Shown in pieces: positions 1 to 9,851 of a stretch of DNA of 64,000 nt; positions within the stretch are counted from its first letter, which is position 1; each line of letters opens with the position of its first letter. The position numbers and the translations under genes were made by a program. The notes beneath the pieces were generated by a model, which saw only the letters and a program-made list of their open reading frames with translations, searched no databases and was not told the DNA's origin. The DNA comes from Spiroplasma syrphidicola EA-1 (GTDB lineage: Bacteria; Bacillota_I; Bacilli_A; Mycoplasmatales; Mycoplasmataceae): the NCBI RefSeq assembly GCF_000400955.1, contig NC_021284.1, positions 558,001 through 622,000 of the forward strand. Reading direction: 5' to 3'.

Positions 1-221
1 CAGTTTGGGGTTACGCAATGTAATTTATATTTACATGGTTTTGTTCGGCAAAAATACATTTGTTGTTCACAAAATGGACATTTTGTAATTGCTACTTGTC
101 CATCTTGCAAATTGTTACATTTTTCACATTCTTTGGCATGTTGTTCACAACCAACTAATACTGTATCAGGCATTGGGATTTTACTTTTTGTTAGATCTTT
201 ATTTTTTTCTTCCGGTTTCAT
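1..221 (-). CDS. Cysteine-rich protein, partial (N-terminal part)
   Basis: The first ~73 residues of a protein that runs off the left edge. It starts at the ATG ending at 221, preceded by an AAAGGA ribosome site. After a lysine-rich start it carries closely spaced cysteines: GC followed by CEKC, then CPFC, FC, PC and HC. This pattern suggests one or two zinc-binding modules of the zinc-ribbon type. There is no signal peptide or membrane segment in the visible part. I do not recognise the family. The zinc assignment is inference from cysteine spacing. Confidence 0.65.
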   Translation of the reverse strand, partial: MKPEEKNKDLTKSKIPMPDTVLVGCEQHAKECEKCNNLQDGQVAITKCPFCEQQMYFCRTKPCKYKLHCVTPN

Positions 222-430
222 AAGATATTTCCTTTCGTTGTAATACAAAAATAATTTTTATCGTTATTTTGTTATTTGGTCCAAAACATTTTTAACATTA
301 AAATTATTATAAAACTTGATTACAATTAAAATCTAACTTTTTTTTACCCTAAAAACAATTAGAATTCCCAAAATTCTGACTTTTTAAAGTTTATTTTGGT
401 TTATTTTGAAAATTATAAAGGCATAAAACA

Positions 431-469
431 TAAAAAAATGATAAGAACAACGCTATTTTTGTTCTTATC
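431..469 (-). terminator. Rho-independent terminator of tpx
   Basis: A 10-bp perfect stem (GATAAGAACA and its complement, 440-469) is followed on the minus strand by a T-rich run. It lies 31 bases after the tpx stop. Confidence 0.85.
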
Positions 470-499
470 AATATCTTTTTTTGTTATTTTTATTGCTTA

Positions 500-1003
500 T
501 TAATTAATTGTTGCCAAAAAGTCATATACTTCTTGATAATTTGGCTCTGATGTTACTGGTGATACAATTTGTAAATAAATTACTTTATTTTCTCGGTCTA
601 AGACAAGGACAGTTCGAATTAATAAATTAATAAAATCAAAGTATAGTTTTGTTTTGTTTCCAAAATCCCGATAGTTTGCATCACTTAACAATAAATGTTG
701 CGGGTGAAGAAAACTTTCACAAGCACGATTTAAAGCAAATGGAAGATCACGGGAAATTGTAATTAATTGAATGTCAGGGTATTTCTCTAAGATTGTTTTA
801 TTAAATTGCGTTGTTTGTAATAAACAAACGCTAGTATCGATACTTGGGATTGTTGAAATAACTTTGTATTTGTTCTCAAGCGAATTTAAATCAAAGTCCT
901 CTAAATCGGTTTTTTCGGCGATAAAAGATAGTTTATCGCCAACTTTAATATGGTTGTTACTAATTTTTTCGAAAACGTTTCCTAATAATGTGCCTTTAGC
1001 CAT
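500..1003 (-). CDS. tpx: Thiol peroxidase (Tpx, atypical 2-Cys peroxiredoxin)
   Basis: A 167-residue cytoplasmic peroxiredoxin that reduces hydrogen peroxide and organic peroxides using thioredoxin. The peroxidatic motif PSIDTSVC is at residues 53-60 (C60). The resolving cysteine is C95, in the context NRAC. This is the same spacing as the C61/C95 pair of E. coli Tpx, and the length is normal for the family. A GAGGT ribosome site precedes the ATG, and a TATAAT -10 box lies about 33 bases upstream. It has its own terminator, so it is probably transcribed alone. It is one of the few oxidant defences visible here. Confidence 0.95.
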   Translation of the reverse strand: MAKGTLLGNVFEKISNNHIKVGDKLSFIAEKTDLEDFDLNSLENKYKVISTIPSIDTSVCLLQTTQFNKTILEKYPDIQLITISRDLPFALNRACESFLHPQHLLLSDANYRDFGNKTKLYFDFINLLIRTVLVLDRENKVIYLQIVSPVTSEPNYQEVYDFLATIN

Positions 1004-1035
1004 ATTTTTACCTCATTTCTTGTCTTAATGTAAAT

Positions 1036-1041
1036 ATTATA
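1036..1041 (-). promoter_or_regulatory. -10 box of the tpx promoter
   Basis: The minus strand reads TATAAT about 33 bases upstream of the tpx ATG. No convincing -35 box is visible. Confidence 0.5.
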
Positions 1042-1046
1042 ATACA

Positions 1047-1074
1047 AAAATAACCACTTTAAGCAGTTATTTTA
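1047..1074 (-). terminator. Terminator of the tlyA unit
   Basis: An imperfect stem (AAATAACTGC paired with GTGGTTATTT) is followed on the minus strand by TTTTTG. It overlaps the tlyA stop codon. Confidence 0.7.
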
Positions 1075-1870
1075 ATTTTTTTCAGGCTGTATTGATAACA
1101 TTTTCAATCATTTTGTTAGAAATATGATTGACAGGATTAGCTGTTCGTTGCAGTAAGGCAATAAATTCAATGTTTGCTTTTTTATTGCCAAGAATTGGGG
1201 AATAATCTAATTGTAAAACACTAAAATCATTTGCTAAAGCCAGGTTAATAATTTTAGTAATTGTTTCAAAATGAACAGTAGGATCAGAAATCTTGCCTTG
1301 ATTAACTTTTTCAATTGTTGTTTCAAATTGTGGTTTAATTAAAACTACCGCAAAATGGTTAGGCTGTAAAATGTCTTTTAAGGGTGGTAAGATTTTATCT
1401 AATGAAATAAAAGAAACATCACAGCAAGCAAATTCAATCGGTTGGGAAAATAAACTAGGAGTTGCATAACGAAAGTTTGTTTTTTCGAGACTAATAACTT
1501 GGGCGTGTTGGCGTAGTTTTCAGACTAGTTGATTTGTACCAACATCAACGGCATAAACTAATTTGGCATTATGTTGCAATAAGCAATCGGTAAATCCCCC
1601 AGTTGAAGAACCAATGTCTAAGCAAACTAAGTTTGTCACATCAATTTTAAAGGCTATTAATGCTTTATCTAATTTATCCCCTGCTCGCGAAACATATTTC
1701 ATCTCTAATCCGCGTAATTTAATTTCACAGTCAAGGGGGACTAATTCTCCGGCTTTTAATGCTGGAACATTATTGACTAAGACATTATTAGCTAAAATCA
1801 TGGCTTTGGCTTTTTCCCTTGATTCTGCTAGGTTTCTAGTTAACATCAATTGGTCTAGACGAACTTTCAC
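1067..1870 (-). CDS. tlyA: TlyA-family RNA 2'-O-methyltransferase (S4 + FtsJ domains)
   Basis: 267 residues. An S4 RNA-binding domain covers about residues 2-60. It is followed by a Rossmann methyltransferase of FtsJ type with the SAM-binding motif LDIGSSTGGFTD at 84-95 and a DVG acidic loop at 109-111. Family members methylate 16S and/or 23S rRNA. The older name 'hemolysin A' reflects an indirect phenotype. One Trp is encoded by TGA. The ribosome site GGAG lies just after the stop of the upstream 163-aa gene, so the two are co-transcribed. In Firmicutes tlyA often sits near dxs and xseAB; here it is far from them. Confidence 0.9.
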
Positions 1871-1884
1871 ATTTTTTTCTCCTT

Positions 1885-2376
1885 TTAATAAAATAGTTTT
1901 TTGTTTTTAGCACGGTAAAAATGCTGTTGTTTTTTAATTCGCGCTGTTCGATAAGTTTCAATAGCAATATCTTGCTGAATTAAGTAGTTAGTAATTTTTT
2001 TAAAGAAATAAGCCCCATAAGTTGTTGATCAACGTAGATCAATTTCATTATTTAGTAGTTTATTTTCGACAATTTTTGTATAGTTAATAACAATATAGTG
2101 ACATGTTAATAGTAAATTATTAATGTTATTATATTTAAACATATAATAATCAGTTTTTGGTAATTGCAGGGATGAAATTAAACTAACTAAGTTTTTGGGT
2201 ACAACTAATTGTTGATTATCAAGATCAAGTTCAACCTCAGCTGGCTGTCATAATGGGATATAATGAATTTTTGCTTTGAGACGAAATAATTCGCGACGAG
2301 TACTGTTAGTAATTCGCCATTTTTTTGCTCATTTATTATTGGCCCAGTTATAATATTTGATATAATCTTTTTCCAT
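1885..2376 (-). CDS. Hypothetical protein, 163 aa
   Basis: Not recognised. It begins at an ATG preceded by GGGGTG. It is basic and rich in Tyr, Asn and Lys, with no signal peptide or membrane segment, and its C-terminal stretch (about residues 140-163) is strongly basic. Trp is encoded by both TGG and TGA. It is the first gene of a two-gene unit with tlyA (14-base gap). The basic tail would fit nucleic-acid contact, but that is only inference. Confidence 0.75.
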
Positions 2377-2452
2377 ACTTTCACCCCTAGTATTTATAGT
2401 AATTATACCAGAAATTAAGGTCTAAAAATAGTAGGCCTCAAAGTTATCAAGC

Positions 2453-2478
2453 AAGAAAAAAAGACTCTTGCAAGTCTT
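2453..2478 (-). terminator. Rho-independent terminator
   Basis: A perfect AAGACT/AGTCTT stem (2461-2478) with a T run on the minus strand. It overlaps the stop of the upstream disordered-protein gene. Confidence 0.8.
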
Positions 2479-3247
2479 ATTTATTTTTATTTCACTTATG
2501 TTTATTATTAAATAAACTATGAAGTTTAAAGACCCCAAATAATCTTTTCATAAAATCTGCGAATTTATTTGATCTTCGCTTTGTTGGATAATATTCTGGT
2601 CCTGTTGTTGGATCAATTCTTCCTGACCATTCTTTTTCAACTAAAGTGTTTAAAAAAGCGACTTTATTAAATTTTTCAACAACTGGTGTTGTTTTAACAA
2701 TTGGCTCTTTTTTAACAACAGGTTCTAACTTTTGTTCAACGTTAAAGGTTGGGCGTAGGTCAACTTTAATTTCAACTGGCTTAGTTTTAACTACTTTTGG
2801 TTTTACTGGTTTATTAATTGCTGGAGTAACTTTTTTTGGTTTTGCTATTTTTGGTGTTGCTTTGACAACTGGTTGCTCTTGAACAATTGGTTTAGTAACT
2901 ACTACTTTAACAGTTGGTTTAGAAATTTTTGGTTTTTTGACTAATTGTTTTTCAGGAGTGCTTAGAATTGTGTCATATTTTTTATTAACAAAATTATCTC
3001 CTTTTTTATTAGTTTTTGACAAATCATTGCGTAATAAAGCACTATATTGTTCACGTTTTTGATCAACTGAATAGTTAGCCATCAGTTTTTTAACCATATC
3101 TCCTTTTAAATTAGCATTATTATGACGAATTAATTTTTCTAACGTAACAGCCGTAATTTTTTTGTCTAATAAGTGAGCTGGTGTTTTTAAATTAGCATCT
3201 TGAAAATTTTGCTCTTTAAAGTTGTTTTGTTTTGATGAAGTTGCCAT
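2477..3247 (-). CDS. Lysine/proline-rich disordered protein, 256 aa
   Basis: Not a known enzyme. Residues ~95-200 are low-complexity, dominated by Lys, Pro, Val and Thr, and probably unstructured. The N-terminus (22-39) contains TPAHLLDKKITAVTLEKL. This resembles residues 26-44 of the protein at 59222-60817 (DPAELVDKKLTPGTI), so the two share a small N-terminal module. The C-terminus carries RIDPTTGPEYYPTKRR and a short amphipathic stretch. It has no signal peptide. It stands alone between its own terminator and the ICE remnant. A structural or cytoskeleton-linked role is plausible inference only. Confidence 0.75.
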
Positions 3248-3329
3248 TTTTATACTCCTCTTTTATTTTAAAAAATTTTATATGAAAACATTATAACAAT
3301 TTTAGAATTAAAATACAAATTTTATATGA

Positions 3330-4101
3330 TTAAGGGGTGAATAACGTTGTTGATGCTGCTAACATCTTCGACAATACCATGTCTTTTCATGTTAAAGCCC
3401 GTTTCTCCTCATCTTGTACCATTCCAGCCATTACTAGCGGTGAAATAAGAAATAAGAACAATAATTCAAATATCTTTTGTGTTAAATCTAAACCTAGCAT
3501 TGCAACGGCAATCAAAACAAATCAGACCGCAAATATTTCAACAATAATACTTCCATCCCGAATATTTTCAGGAGCCATATAATCATTTACGGGTCCACTT
3601 CCACCATGGATATTTCCTGCTCAGTATAAGGTCTCCGCTATTTTAACTCCAGTTGTTCCAAAAATTGTATTTAGGATTGAAACAAATCATACAATAATTG
3701 TATTTACAAAGAAAAAAACCAAGGGGAATAAAGAAAACAAATACTCCTGCTAACCCGGTAAACCGCAAACAACGCATTAATTTTGGTTTCATTTAATCAG
3801 TTTCTTTAAACTGCAAAGTTAAAAATTGTGAAATAAAAATAATAACAAGTAGCCCAACATCCACAATTTCAAATTGTCAAAATGCTGTTGGAATATTTTC
3901 TCACGAAAATTGACTATTTGAATTAAATAATAAATCAAATACTATCCCTGATGATAAAAATATTAACACTTTATCAAAAACAGCAACTAACCCTAATGGC
4001 CCTCAAATAAAAATATTTCAAACAACCTTTAAAATTCCGTCCTGGACTCAATCAACAAATCCAAATAAATTTAAATTTAAACTATTAATAGCCTCTAACA
4101 T
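3330..4101 (-). pseudogene. Broken ICE membrane protein (Mbov_0396/TrbL-like)
   Basis: A polytopic membrane protein resembling the Mbov_0396 family of Mycoplasma integrative conjugative elements (TrbL/VirB6-like component of the transfer channel). From the ATG ending at 4101 the frame is open for about 102 codons, then meets TAA at 3793-3795 directly followed by ATG. It continues for about 30 codons and must then shift frame near the A7 run at 3711-3719 to recover the rest. The tail contains SPLVMAG and, further on, a TWKDMVLSKML segment typical of the family's end. It directly follows the pilin-like gene, as in ICE gene order. At least two lesions make it non-functional unless corrected. Confidence 0.6.
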
Positions 4102-4104
4102 ATA

Positions 4105-4422
4105 TTAACTAGTTGGAGGTTGATAACCCCCACCCCCATTTATTAATTCAGGTAAAATAGTATTTACAAAAATAGGGGCAAAAACGCATAATCCTAATCC
4201 AAATATACATCAAGCAATCGCAAAGATTTGAATGTTTCTCTGTTCAGGATCATCAGCAAATTTTTTAATTTTTAAGCCATGTTTAACGATATATAAAACA
4301 CAAATCGCTCCCGCAATAATTGAAATTGGGGTTAAAATAGCGTTTAGTAAAGTAACAACTAGCTTTGTTGTGCCACTAAAATCGGGCACATCTGCTAAAA
4401 TATTTAATAAAAATCCCATCAT
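4105..4422 (-). CDS. Mbov_0395-like pilin-like conjugal transfer protein
   Basis: About 105 residues with two hydrophobic helices separated by a charged loop (KHGLKIKKFADDPEQRN), the topology of VirB2/TrbC-like pilins. The C-terminus ends in a Gly-rich LINGGGGYQPPTS. In Mycoplasma ICEs this small gene lies immediately upstream of the Mbov_0396 membrane protein, exactly as here (stop of one, start of the next 3 bases later). The start chosen is the ATG at 4420-4422, because GGAG sits five bases upstream; a GTG at 4428 is an alternative. The frame is intact. Family assignment is from memory of the pair's organisation. Confidence 0.6.
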
Positions 4423-5407
4423 TCTCACTCCATTTCTTCTCTTTTTGTTTCAAATTCTTTATTTTGAATTTCTTTAGCACTTAAATACTTGTTAAACTCA
4501 GATTCGTATTCTTTAAAAGCACCTTCATTTCGAAACAATTGTAATCCGTACTCAGGCTTTAAATTTTTTAAATAATCGTCAAATGGCACTCTTAATTCTT
4601 CGAAATCATTTTGTTCAATAAGAATTTCATTATTCTTATTTAAAGTTTTAGCTTTTGTTTCTCAATCTAATACTTGCTCTGCACTAAAACCTATTTTCAT
4701 TAATCTAACACTAATTCCAACAATACCAATTTCATTATTAGCAAAAGCATGTCGTAAACTATAAATTTCATCACGAAACGATTCTTTTCGATAGTTTTGT
4801 TGAACTCTTTTTAAATGTTCAATTGTTTCTAAATAGTTTTTATTTTGATTAATATCATAATTAATTTCTTCTTCTTAAATTTCTAATTCACTTTGCGCAT
4901 ATCCATGCTCAACTTGATAATTTAATTCATTCTGAGCATCTTCATAACTAGTAAATGTATAAAGTAATTTATCATAATTTTCATCATGATTACCATTATC
5001 ATCAAATCCAATAACCTCATGCAATTCAAATATTGTTTTATTTTCTTTGGTTTTTAATTCTGGTTCTTTTTTTAATTCCATATAGTTTTTTAAATTTAAT
5101 TCACATTCAGCTATTGTTGGTTCAATTCCCAAACCTGGAAGTTCTTGTGTCATATATACATCAAAATCAACCATTATTTTTTCTTTTTCATTGCCAATAT
5201 TAATTTTTCCATCAGAGTTTAATGTTTTAAGTAATTTTTCTAAATTTATTACTTGCTCAGATGTATATCCGTATTTCATTAGTTCTACACTAAAATCTGG
5301 AACATGTATTTTTTTATCAGTCACTTTTTTGCTAAGGAATCAATCATATTCATTAATTTTAAAAATTTTTTACTTTTTAATATTTCAGCATTATATTTTT
5401 CTAACAT
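4404..5407 (-). pseudogene. Broken ICE-associated repeat protein
   Basis: Begins at ATG 5407 with AGGAGAG upstream. It needs a frameshift near the A-run at ~5328, and is then open for about 150 codons. It stops at TAA 4875-4877 and continues in the same frame to 4404, overlapping the pilin-like start. Both halves hold a copy of one motif: SVELMKYGYTSEQV with KTLNSDGKINI in the first half, SVRLMKIGFSAEQV with KTLNKNNEIL in the second. So the protein was a tandem duplicate of a ~100-residue acidic domain. I do not recognise the family; context suggests ICE cargo or a transfer accessory. The lesions match decay of the neighbouring membrane gene. Confidence 0.6.
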
Positions 5408-5432
5408 TTTTTTGCTCTCCTATCTATTTCAT

Positions 5433-5681
5433 CTATCTTTTTTTAAGATAATGTTTCTTTTGATTTTTATATTTTTTACCTTTGTGCACTAAAAAATTAA
5501 AACGATTCATAACTCAATATGATTTATTGATCTTAAAATTATTATTTAAAATTTTTTTAGCTTTAAAATTTTCATTAATTTGATATCGTGATTTTAAATT
5601 ATAGTCATATTCAATATAGTTATTTTTAATTTCTTGCTGTGAAAAAGGTTGCGATGATTTAATTGTTCATAATCCTGACAT
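5433..5681 (-). CDS. Small basic hypothetical protein, 82 aa
   Basis: ATG at 5681 with AAAGG upstream, two TGA-encoded Trp, stop at 5433. It is rich in Lys, Asn and Tyr, with a very basic C-terminus. It has no membrane segment and no recognisable family. It lies 25 bases ahead of the broken ICE repeat gene and probably belongs to the same element. Confidence 0.55.
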
Positions 5682-5719
5682 TTATAAACCTTTCATTCAA
5701 TTTTGTTCTTTACCAAATA

Positions 5720-5758
5720 AAAAAAACACATGCATACGATAAAAATCGTAGCATGTGT
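5720..5758 (-). terminator. Strong terminator after the propeller-receptor gene
   Basis: A 14-bp stem with one bulge (ACACATGC + TACGAT and complements) and a 4-base loop, followed on the minus strand by a T7 run. It separates the receptor gene from the ICE remnant. Confidence 0.85.
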
Positions 5759-5810
5759 CATTTGGTCATCTACACAAATATTATACTATAAAAACAAATA
5801 CTTTACTAAA

Positions 5811-7901
5811 CTATTCAGAATTCAACTGATAAATATCTTGATTAGAAGCAGCTAAAATAGACCCATTATTTAATTGTACTATAGATAATTTATTACCACC
5901 AAATTGTTTATCAACTATTTTCTTTTTAATTGTTCCATCCATATTCAACTGATATAGAGAATAACCTGTCGCAGCCAAAATCGTACCATCTGACAACTGG
6001 ATTAACGAACTAACACTACCATCAAATGCTACTCCTCCTGGTTGCTCTACTTTCTTTTTAATTGTTCCATCCATATTCAACTCATAAATATCTCTAGACC
6101 CACCAGCCAAAATCGTACCATCTGACAACTGCACTATTGTATGTAACGAAGTATTAGAACTATTACCAACTTTTTGTTTAATTGTTCCATCCATATTCAA
6201 CTCATAAATAAAACTATTAACTGATGATTCTACAGCTAAAATAGTTCCATTAGCTAATTGAAATAAGGTGTTAACAGAATTATCAAAACTTTGGCCATCA
6301 GGTTGCTCTACTTTCTTTTTAATTGTTCCATCCATATTCAACTCATAAATATCTCTAGACCCACCAGCCAAAATCGTACCATCTGACAACTGCACTATTG
6401 CATTTAACGAAGTATTAGAAGTATTACCAACTTTTTGTTTAATTGCTCCATCCATATTCAACTCATAAATAGAACCATAAGATGATGATTCTATGGCTAA
6501 AATAGTTCCATTTGCTAATTGAAATAATATAGAAACTCATCTTTTAAAACTTTGTCCATCAGGTTGCTCTACTTTCTCTTTTATAGTCCCTATATTTGGA
6601 TTAAATACACGATAATATATTGTTACTAATGGAGAATCAAGAATATATTCTTTGCTATTTTCGCTTACTTTTATTTCTGCCCTACTGTCTTCAATTGAAT
6701 TACTAACTATTTCAATTTGGTTAGTATCAATATTCGGATTTTTATTCTTAATTGCATCCATAATAATTTCTGGGTTTTTATTAACAATATCACCTAGGTC
6801 AACTTGTGATAAAACTTCTGATAAAAGTTTTTTGCCCGTTGTACTAAAGAAAATTTCTAAATTATCATCTTCGAGATAAATAGTATTATTTTCACTTGGA
6901 ATAAGTGTTGCTTTATAAACATCAGTAGTATAAGTTGAATTTTCAATTTTAAGTTGAACTTGTTCTTTTTTTAGTAACTTATTTTCTGGCGCGTTTACAA
7001 TCATATCTATTGTTTTTTCTGGATTTGCTAAATCTACTTCAGCAAAAAAATTTGTTTTTTTAACATGGGTTTGTAATGTAACTGTTTGTGGAGTAAATGA
7101 AACATTAACTAATGAACCAACAATATATGTTTTATTTGATGATAAAACAACAATGTCAGCAGTAGTTTCCGTAATATTTTTAACTAATAAATCTTCGACA
7201 ATCAAATCACTATTTTTATTTTTTGCCATACTTAAAATTGTTTCAGTTCTATTATCATTAATCTTCTGTAAATTTGAATCTACTAAATGATCTGATAAAT
7301 TAATTTGGCCTAATGCCGGCGGTAAGGAAATTATATTATTATTTTCCCCATGAATAAAATATCATCCTAAAAAACTCCCAACTGAACCTAAGATCAAAAT
7401 ACATATTAGAGTCAAAATTACTATTAATTTTCTTGTTTTAACTACTTGCAATGTCAAATGAGTATTATTGCGTTTAATCACATCAACTTGTGAAATAATT
7501 TTAGAAACATTATTTTCGATTTTACTATTAACGTTGGGAAGATTTGACAAAGAATTTACTATAACAAGATTATTATTAGCATCTTCCGCTATTTTATCGA
7601 TTGTTGCTTGTGATAACTTAATTGTATTATTGATTACTGGTATTTTTGAAGAACCATCGCCATTATAAAGAGAATTTTTTCAAAAAAAAGCATATGAATC
7701 ATTTTTACAATGAATAAAAGCCAAAGGTTTAACACCATGATCTTGATTAATTAACCGGTTTTTTTCAACTTTACATGAAAAAAATTCAAGATTTTTGATA
7801 TCTAAATTATTGTTATTTTTTATTTGAATAACAATTTGTTTAAACTTACTTTTACAACGAAAACACATTTTGTTATACAAAAATTCTATTTTATTTTTCA
7901 T
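5811..7901 (-). CDS. Membrane-anchored surface protein: Cys cluster, one TM helix, beta-propeller-like repeats (copy 1)
   Basis: 696 residues starting at ATG 7901 (GGAGG upstream), read through several TGA-Trp codons. Order: a short N-terminal module with cysteines at 13, 16, 43 and 65; a linker; one transmembrane helix at about 158-183 preceded by basic residues (Cys module inside, remainder outside); two ~100-residue domains with the pattern SSN-x-Y/ENS-x-Y, resembling repeats of Spiroplasma surface proteins; then six repeats of ~44 residues with the core DGTILAGGS...YELNMDGTIKKKV. Six such repeats would make a six-bladed propeller. Blades 1-2 and 3-4 are near-identical at DNA level (period 261 bases). 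A paralogue of the same length is at 36583-38673. A receptor or adhesin role is inference. Confidence 0.8.
6030..6460 (-). repeat. 261-base near-identical tandem repeat inside the propeller region
   Basis: The block encoding two blades is repeated with a 261-base period (for example TCTCTAGACC at 6091 and again at 6352), with only scattered differences. This points to recent duplication within the gene and makes it prone to recombination. Confidence 0.75.
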
Positions 7902-8129
7902 TTAATTCCTCCATAAATAATAAATTTTTTCATATTTTAATAATTATACTATAAAATTATAAAAATTAATTAAAACTTTCATGGTGTAATAATTCTAATA
8001 TTATATCCAAAATATTTTTTCCAAATTAAGCTTCATTAAACTAATTTCACCAACTTTTCTAACTTTGTATTTATTATTACCTAACTCTAAAAAATAATGG
8101 TGGAATGGCAAGAGTTTTTTGAACAAATT
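7902..8129. other. AT-rich intergenic stretch without a gene
   Basis: About 230 bases of very AT-rich sequence between the receptor start and the IS remnant. It must contain the receptor promoter (minus). I see no open frame with a ribosome site and no strong hairpin. Inactive IS end sequence may extend into it. Confidence 0.5.
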
Positions 8130-8431
8130 TTATATAGAGTAACGATTTTTATATTCAATTGGTGTTAAATAATTTAATTTGCTGTGAATTCGCACATTAT
8201 TATATCAATTAACAAAGTCAAATAATTCTAATTTAAATTGCTCAACATTTTTACACTTTCTGTTTTTAATTAATTCTGTTTTTAAAATTTTATAAGTTGA
8301 TTCAGAAACAGCATTATCATAAGGACATCCTGGTTTACTATAAGATTTTGCAACATTGTTTTTAGCTAAAATCTTGTAAATAATATTGTTATTAAATTCA
8401 CTGCCCTGATCAGTATGAAATATTTTAATTT
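8130..8431 (-). pseudogene. IS3-family transposase fragment (C-terminal part of OrfB)
   Basis: About 100 residues of a DDE integrase core. HTDQGSEF carries the second catalytic Asp, and CPYDNAVSESTYKILKTE carries the catalytic Glu. A C-terminal YNNVRIH..LNYLTPIEY tail typical of IS3/IS150 OrfB follows. The reading starts abruptly at 8431 and ends at its natural stop, so the N-terminal half, OrfA and the left end are missing. It is inactive. I could not define terminal inverted repeats. Confidence 0.85.
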
Positions 8432-8497
8432 AGTATGATAAATTTAAAATTAAAAAGCAAGCATTATTTCCTAAACATTTAAATATTTTTTAATTAA

Positions 8498-9793
8498 TTA
8501 TTTAACATCATAAATTGCTAAAGCCTTTTTTGTTGAATCTTTATAATCAATAATTTTTTCAACTAGGTCATGATTATCTAAAAATTTGTCACAGTAAATT
8601 AATTGGGGGTCAAATTTTTTTTGTTGTAATTCAGGATTAAAAATTCGGAAAAATGGCTGAGCATCAAATCCTGTTCCGGCGACTCATTGTCATGAACATT
8701 GATTAATAATTGGATCATAATCTATTAACTGTTGAGCAAAATATTGTTCCCCTTTTCGTCAATCAATTTGTAAGTTTTTAACTAAAAAAGAGGCACAAAC
8801 CATTCGAGCACGATTGTGCATTATACCAGTTGTGTTTAATTGTTTCATCCCAGCATCAACTAAAGCAAAACCTGTTTCCCCTTTTTTTCATTTTTCAAAC
8901 CAGTCAGAATTATTTGTTCACTTAATTGTCATTTTTTTATTCCAATTGTCACTAAAATTCCATTGTTGATAAAGTTGGGCATTGAATGTTGCTTGATAAT
9001 AAAAATCTCTCCATGCTAATTGTCGCGCAAAGGGATTATCAAAATTACCAAATTTTTCTATGCTTCAAAGATAACATTGACGAATTGAAACAACCCCAAA
9101 TTTTAAGGCCGTGCTAATGTTTGCTGTTCCATTTGTTAAATATAACAAATCTCTTTGGTTTTGATAATCTTGATCTAAACTATCAATCGCTTTTTTAACT
9201 TGTTCAGGGGTTAATGGTAAATTAAAATCATTTGATGGTAAATTTGTAATATCAAATAATAAATCAGAAGCTTTTACTTTTTCAGCAAAAAATTGGTTTA
9301 CCGGATATCTTGGAATATCATTATTATTAAAAGTTAATTTTAATTTATTTCAAAATGGGGTAAAAACAGTGTAGTAAGAATTTTGACTAGTTTTTATTGT
9401 TTCTGGAGCAACTAGGGAATAATCGTTAAATTCCCGGTAAATAAAGTTATTTAGTTTTGCTAATTCCCGCATTTGTTTACTACGGTTAATGGCAAATGGT
9501 GAGTAATCAAGATTAGTATAAATTTTATTAATTTTGTTCCCTTGATCTAGTAATCCTTTAATCGCTGTTGCTTCTGTTTCACTTTGGATAATATTAATGT
9601 GGATTTTTTCGTTTAACTGTTTTAAACAATAAACCAAGGCATCAAAACTGCGCGGTGAAAAGTAATTATTATTTTTTGTTTGTACTTTTGTCAAAATAAA
9701 TAATAAATAGATTTCTTTTTCTTCCTTTGCTAATTGGGCAAGACCAAGATTATCTTCAATTCTAAAATCACGGTGAAAAATAAAAATATTCAT
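8498..9793 (-). CDS. phr: Deoxyribodipyrimidine photolyase (class I)
   Basis: 431 residues; repairs UV-induced cyclobutane pyrimidine dimers using light and FAD. The N-terminal antenna domain begins [14 protein letters not shown]. The FAD-binding C-terminal half holds [11 protein letters not shown], then a [15 protein letters not shown] segment, then [14 protein letters not shown] and a [18 protein letters not shown] stretch with Trp residues nearby, all typical of class I enzymes. The ATG ending at 9793 is preferred; an upstream TTG at 9802 is possible, and the ribosome site is weak. Several Trp codons are TGA. It lies next to the IS remnant and probably forms its own transcript. Confidence 0.93.
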
Positions 9794-9851
9794 TATTAGC
9801 AACTACTTTCTTTATTTATATTATATCCTTTAAAATAATATTGATAAAATT

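Noticed and set aside
3337-3582. An 81-codon plus-strand frame
   Set aside because: It is antisense to the broken ICE membrane gene, has no ribosome site, and the minus-strand translation is clearly the membrane protein.
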